A stretch of 64,000 nt of DNA. Source: an uncultured Parvularculaceae bacterium. Its GTDB lineage: Bacteria > Pseudomonadota > Alphaproteobacteria > Caulobacterales > Parvularculaceae. The stretch's first letter is position 1. Each line of letters starts with the position of its first letter. The notes beneath the pieces are model-generated. The model was given only the letters and a program-made list of their open reading frames with translations, searched no databases and was not told the origin of the DNA. This document shows, in pieces, positions 62,882-64,000 of the stretch. A program made the position numbers and the translations under genes. The DNA is taken from the NCBI GenBank assembly GCA_947259375.1, contig CAMYLZ010000029.1:50520-114519 (forward strand), given 5' to 3'.

Positions 62882-62918
62882 GCGCGGCTTATCCATTCGC
62901 ACTGTTGAACTGACGGGT

Positions 62919-63197
62919 TCAGGCGTCTCTTTCTTCCGCGAAAGCTATTTCAAGTTCCATGATGGCGAAACTCGATGCGATCGTGGAAACGCAAAACGGC
63001 ACGCAGAATGTCAGCGCCATTTTCCAGACTACCACCGCACCGCCATTCAGCAAGGCGTCGCCTTGATTGATCAGGTTCAGCGCCACGCCGACAACGACCG
63101 CCACGATCAATGAGCGTCGCAAATAACGGCCCCACAATGCGCGTTTGACGGCGCATATCCGACAGGGGGCTTGCTGTGTTGTCGTTTGCTTGCGCAT
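62919..63197 (-). CDS. NrtS-like nitrate/nitrite transporter family protein
   Basis: 92-residue membrane protein with two helices (LIVAVVVGVALNLINQGDAL and MALTFCVPFCVSTIASSFA). The LNLINQGDALL and P(F/Y)CVST segments are characteristic of the NrtS family, described as a nitrate/nitrite transporter in marine cyanobacteria. An N-terminal CRIC pair is extra. Start at 63197 is preferred; a longer ORF upstream lacks family sequence. Confidence 0.75.
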   Translation of the reverse strand: MRKQTTTQQAPCRICAVKRALWGRYLRRSLIVAVVVGVALNLINQGDALLNGGAVVVWKMALTFCVPFCVSTIASSFAIMELEIAFAEERDA

Positions 63198-64000
63198 TTG
63201 ACCTGCTGATATTCCTGCAAAACGCACAAAAAATCCGCGAATTGAGCGGGGAAGAGAGCACGATATAGGACGGATGAGGGCGTTCGCACGGTCACTGGTG
63301 ATCAAATCGGAGTGAGATCGGCAATCGGCCAGGCAGCAGTGGGGCGAGGTCAACGGTAATTGGTATTGGTAAGTGCGTTTTTTTGTGTTCATCATCCGCA
63401 TACAACTCACCTCCGCCGCGGCGCGTCGCGCCCGAACGTTTTGGGGTGGAGAGGCTGCGCAGGGTGCAAAACATTCATCTCAAATTTAAATTCAGGACGC
63501 TCTGCGCCCTGCACCGGCGGCGTTTTTGCGCAATGACGGACCCAGCCGTAATGGCGACCCCGGACGGATTGCTTTACCGCCAGGGTTAGCGTTGCCAGAA
63601 AGCCCGGGCGCGGCATGCGGCGACATCGAAGGGCCCTCCGTTACGCAAGCCCTCGCGCTGGCGCGCGCCGCGATCCGAACCGACAAGCAACGGCTGGCCT
63701 TGTCGTCTCTCCGCATCCGGACTGTTTCGCAGTATAGGGTCGCCGCAAAAGTGGTGGATAACTACCCACCAAAAGCGGGATTCATGAAGATTTTCATCAG
63801 ATATGAGGTATTTTCAAGAGGGGTGTTCGACCTATGCGTGCAGGGGTTTTTGTTATCCCGTACGCGCCCTCCACACGCACCGACTCGCCACGGCTTGACC
63901 GCAGCGCCCATCACCAAGGCGATCCGTATGCGGCGCATGCGTGGAAAGGGCAGCAGTTGGACCCCACGGTCAAGCCGTGGGGAGTCGCGAGAGGAGAGAC
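63198..64000. other. 800-bp tail without a convincing gene
   Basis: No ORF with clear protein-like features. Noted structures are TGGTGG-N8-CCACCA near 63753, a 20-bp imperfect inverted repeat (63882-63901 and 63967-63986) and a perfect 8-bp hairpin 63962-63982. A frame from ATG 63834 stays open to the window end but is polar and short. Confidence 0.5.
63882..63986. repeat. Nested inverted repeats near the window end
   Basis: Positions 63882-63901 pair with 63967-63986 with one mismatch in 20 (65-nt spacing). Within the right arm CCCCACGG-TCAAG-CCGTGGGG (63962-63982) is itself a perfect hairpin, so two alternative folds compete. Might be a REP-like intergenic element or part of an RNA. Confidence 0.6.

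Noticed and set aside
63492..63716. 74-codon minus ORF and 63383-63589 plus ORF
   Set aside because: Overlap each other on opposite strands, low-complexity Arg/Ala/Pro composition, no family resemblance.
63834..64000. Open frame from ATG to the window end
   Set aside because: Only about 55 codons, polar, and it coincides with the inverted repeats; cannot be distinguished from non-coding sequence.

Overview
The window reads as chromosomal DNA from an aerobic, Gram-negative, GC-rich alphaproteobacterium. Supporting signs are a TonB-dependent receptor, a System I cytochrome c maturation set, a CobT cobaltochelatase subunit, an alphaproteobacterial-style RNase D and AspRS, a C1-A72 initiator tRNA and many outer-membrane beta-barrels. 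Protein content suggests the marine Hyphomonadales/Parvularculales side of the class, but that placement is inference. There is no phage, insertion sequence, CRISPR array or rRNA.

Layout. 0-4.8 kb: end of a FadJ-type beta-oxidation gene, ndk, a sterol-desaturase-family gene and an EF-hand protein. 4.9-7.9 kb: a phage-shock locus (pspF divergent from a 41-residue small protein, pspA, pspB, pspC, then a 54-residue membrane peptide) with a good sigma-54 promoter. 8-16.3 kb: Ppx/GppA, tRNA-fMet, a carboxylate-amine ligase with N-formylglutamate amidohydrolase, a TonB-dependent receptor, RNase D and an SppA-like protease. 16.5-24.1 kb: aspS, an M14 carboxypeptidase and ccmFGHI. 24.1-42.6 kb: a long minus-strand run of electron-transfer genes. 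42.9-51.1 kb: DUF3307, then a Slam-like barrel, a FecR-domain surface protein, a CHASE2 adenylate cyclase, two duplicated CRP-box/28-residue-peptide units and a Crp regulator. 51.1-63.2 kb: a malonyltransferase-like protein with a fused E1 dehydrogenase, nitroreductase, YceI and b561-YceI proteins, CobT, an M13 peptidase, apt and NrtS. The last 0.8 kb has no convincing gene.

Two regions stand out. The first (26.7-42.6 kb) encodes in one direction a flavoprotein with two cyclic-nucleotide-binding domains and a four-cluster ferredoxin tail, a heme-b-like membrane protein, a transmembrane FHA-decaheme fusion, a pentaheme cytochrome, NADP-type glutamate dehydrogenase, a double GlcG/HbpS lipoprotein, an outer-membrane barrel and a 1311-residue decaheme/LVIVD-repeat protein. 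I read it as an uncharacterised envelope-spanning electron conduit; neighbouring ccm genes would mature its roughly 25 c-hemes. The second (47.4-51.1 kb) looks like a self-contained cAMP circuit: cyclase, cAMP receptor protein, and two near-identical units each with a perfect TGTGA-N6-TCACA box in front of a 28-residue membrane peptide. Cyclic-nucleotide-binding domains also occur in the flavoprotein and the Na+/H+ antiporter, so cAMP may link these regions.

The psp locus is also unusual: its PspF orthologue keeps the ATPase motifs and the PspA-sensing tryptophan but has lost the sigma-54-contacting GAFTGA loop, although a sigma-54 promoter lies beside it.
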